From NCBI GenBank assembly GCA_016931955.1, contig JAFGDV010000038.1:1-33103 (forward strand): 33,103 bases of DNA, in the 5' to 3' direction. The first letter of the stretch is position 1; every line of letters begins with the position of its first letter. The notes below the pieces were generated by a model. The model saw only the letters and a program-made list of their open reading frames with translations, had not been told where the DNA came from and ran no database searches. This DNA is from Candidatus Altarchaeota archaeon (GTDB lineage: Archaea; Altiarchaeota; Altiarchaeia; IMC4; QMZM01). Below, in pieces: positions 32,472 through 33,103 of the stretch. The position numbers and the translations under genes were made by a program.

Positions 32472-32958
32472 TCTTTATCTTCTCCAATTCGTTTAAGGCC
32501 TTCATATCTGCCACATCCTGAGTCCTTCCTGAGATCTCTTTTAGTTTCTTGATTCCTTCAAGGGATATTACCGGTATCCTTATACCCTTGGCTTTAAAGA
32601 CCTTCCTTTCAGTATATGCTTTATCGAAGTCTATTGGCTCGTCTATGAAAACATCAACAACCTCAAAGGGCTTCTTTGGGTTGTAGAATGAGAAAACCAT
32701 CATATTCTTCTTCTGCCTCCATTCACTTCTTTTCTCAGGATTTAATAGATCTGATGCCTTTACAGGTGCCTTCGGCTTGTACCCTAGATACCCAAGTACA
32801 TCTATGAACTTGGCCAGATTTTCTCTGCCTAAGTGCACCATCAGGTCAAGATCGACTGTTAACCGCACGACTCCGTGTAGTACAATGGCCACGCCGCCAA
32901 CTACCAAGTATTTCACGCGCCTCTTATTCAATTCCCTGAAAACATCTTCATAGTACAT
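32455..32958 (-). CDS. Nucleotidyltransferase-fold protein (AbiEii/DUF6036-like)
   Basis: The 167-residue product shows the nucleotidyltransferase core: GGVAIVLHG at residues 21-29 followed by LTVDLDLMV, where Asp36 and Asp38 form the metal-binding DxD pair. The later VVDVFID (about residue 100) supplies the third acidic residue. GGGAG-type sequence GGCGGGAG lies just before the ATG. Proteins of this kind are often the toxin half of two-gene modules; here the second gene overlaps it. The gene looks more AT-rich than its neighbours, which fits a mobile or acquired pair. Confidence 0.75.
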   Translation of the reverse strand: MYYEDVFRELNKRRVKYLVVGGVAIVLHGVVRLTVDLDLMVHLGRENLAKFIDVLGYLGYKPKAPVKASDLLNPEKRSEWRQKKNMMVFSFYNPKKPFEVVDVFIDEPIDFDKAYTERKVFKAKGIRIPVISLEGIKKLKEISGRTQDVADMKALNELEKIKNEKKN

Positions 32959-32989
32959 TTCTCCCGCCGGCTTAGTAAAGTATTTAGGG

Positions 32990-33016
32990 AACGCATAAAT
33001 AAACCCATACTATGGG
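32990..33016 (-). promoter_or_regulatory. Promoter and palindromic operator candidate of the nucleotidyltransferase pair
   Basis: On the minus strand TTTATTTATG (about 32994-33003) is a TATA box whose start would fall near 32970. Directly upstream CCCATA (33004-33009) / TATGGG (33011-33016) is a perfect palindrome around one base. A palindrome next to the TATA box is the usual place for an autoregulatory operator. Confidence 0.4.
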
Positions 33017-33052
33017 AAGCGTGCACGGAAAGAAACAGAATTTTCTTTTTCG

Positions 33053-33103
33053 CAAACTTTTCGTAAAAGTTTGATCAAAAAGAATTCGCCATCAGGCGAA
33101 TTC
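33053..33103 (+). repeat. Modular hairpin element, copy 5 (cut by the window end)
   Basis: Stem CAAACTTTT (33053-33061) / AAAAGTTTG (33065-33073) is followed by linker ATCAAAAA and GAATTCGCC (33082-33090) / GGCGAATTC (33095-33103). Compared with copies 3 and 4 one C-G pair of the first stem is replaced by A-T, so the stem is kept. The GGGTTGATAAGGG part would lie beyond the window. Confidence 0.8.

Noticed and set aside
1-33103. CRISPR array or phage-defence island
   Set aside because: The dispersed hairpins are not regularly spaced direct repeats with spacers, and no cas gene is present.

Overview
The window is archaeal chromosome. It carries the archaeal order rps13-rps4-rps11-rpoD-tRNA-Leu-rpl18e-rpl13-rps9-rpoN-rpoK-rps2, tRNA genes with bulge-helix-bulge introns and an archaeal splicing endonuclease. 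It also has MCM, RadA, LonB, Kae1, Elp3, MBF1, the archaeal type of AdoMet synthetase, and the archaeal thiolase/DUF35/HMG-CoA synthase trio. TATA boxes with short leaders or none are common. The gene content fits a euryarchaeal-type or deep-branching lineage. I cannot name the species.

Layout. 1-1041: an AT-rich, possibly acylphosphatase-like ORF between two copies of an intergenic hairpin element. 1042-5843 (+): ribosomal protein and RNA polymerase subunit operon, interrupted by tRNA-Leu(GAG), which has an intron in its D-loop, and by a third hairpin element. 5850-10480 (-): enolase, then (in reverse) DUF35 protein, thiolase, HMG-CoA synthase and a helix-turn-helix regulator, which together form the entry to the mevalonate pathway. 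10574-16441 (+): PIN-ATPase, an unrecognised 477-residue protein, MCM helicase and a presenilin-like protease. 16431-22007: a type IV pilus-like locus with three pilin-like genes on the minus strand and TadC, a pilin-like protein and a TadA-type ATPase on the plus strand. 22040-27382 (-): small basic protein, AdoMet synthetase, RadA, LonB, Kae1. 27421-30230 (+): EndA, tRNA-Trp with a box C/D-like intron, a fourth hairpin element, MBF1 and a site-2 protease. 30227-32958: Elp3 (-), an orphan C-terminal fragment of RsgA (+), and a nucleotidyltransferase with a small partner (-). The window ends inside a fifth hairpin element.

The most unusual content is non-coding. Five intergenic loci carry one modular element made of perfect short hairpins: a CAACCTTTT-type stem, a GAATTCGCC/GGCGAATTC stem, a GGGTTGATAAGGG block, and an outer ATAAGGG/CCCTTAT stem around a variable core. 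All copies have the same orientation, and paired changes keep the stems intact. One copy sits directly on the 3' end of tRNA-Leu and is flanked by a 15-bp duplication of that tRNA end, as an inserted element would be. The two tRNA introns, with EndA 42 bp upstream of tRNA-Trp, make a second theme: RNA processing.
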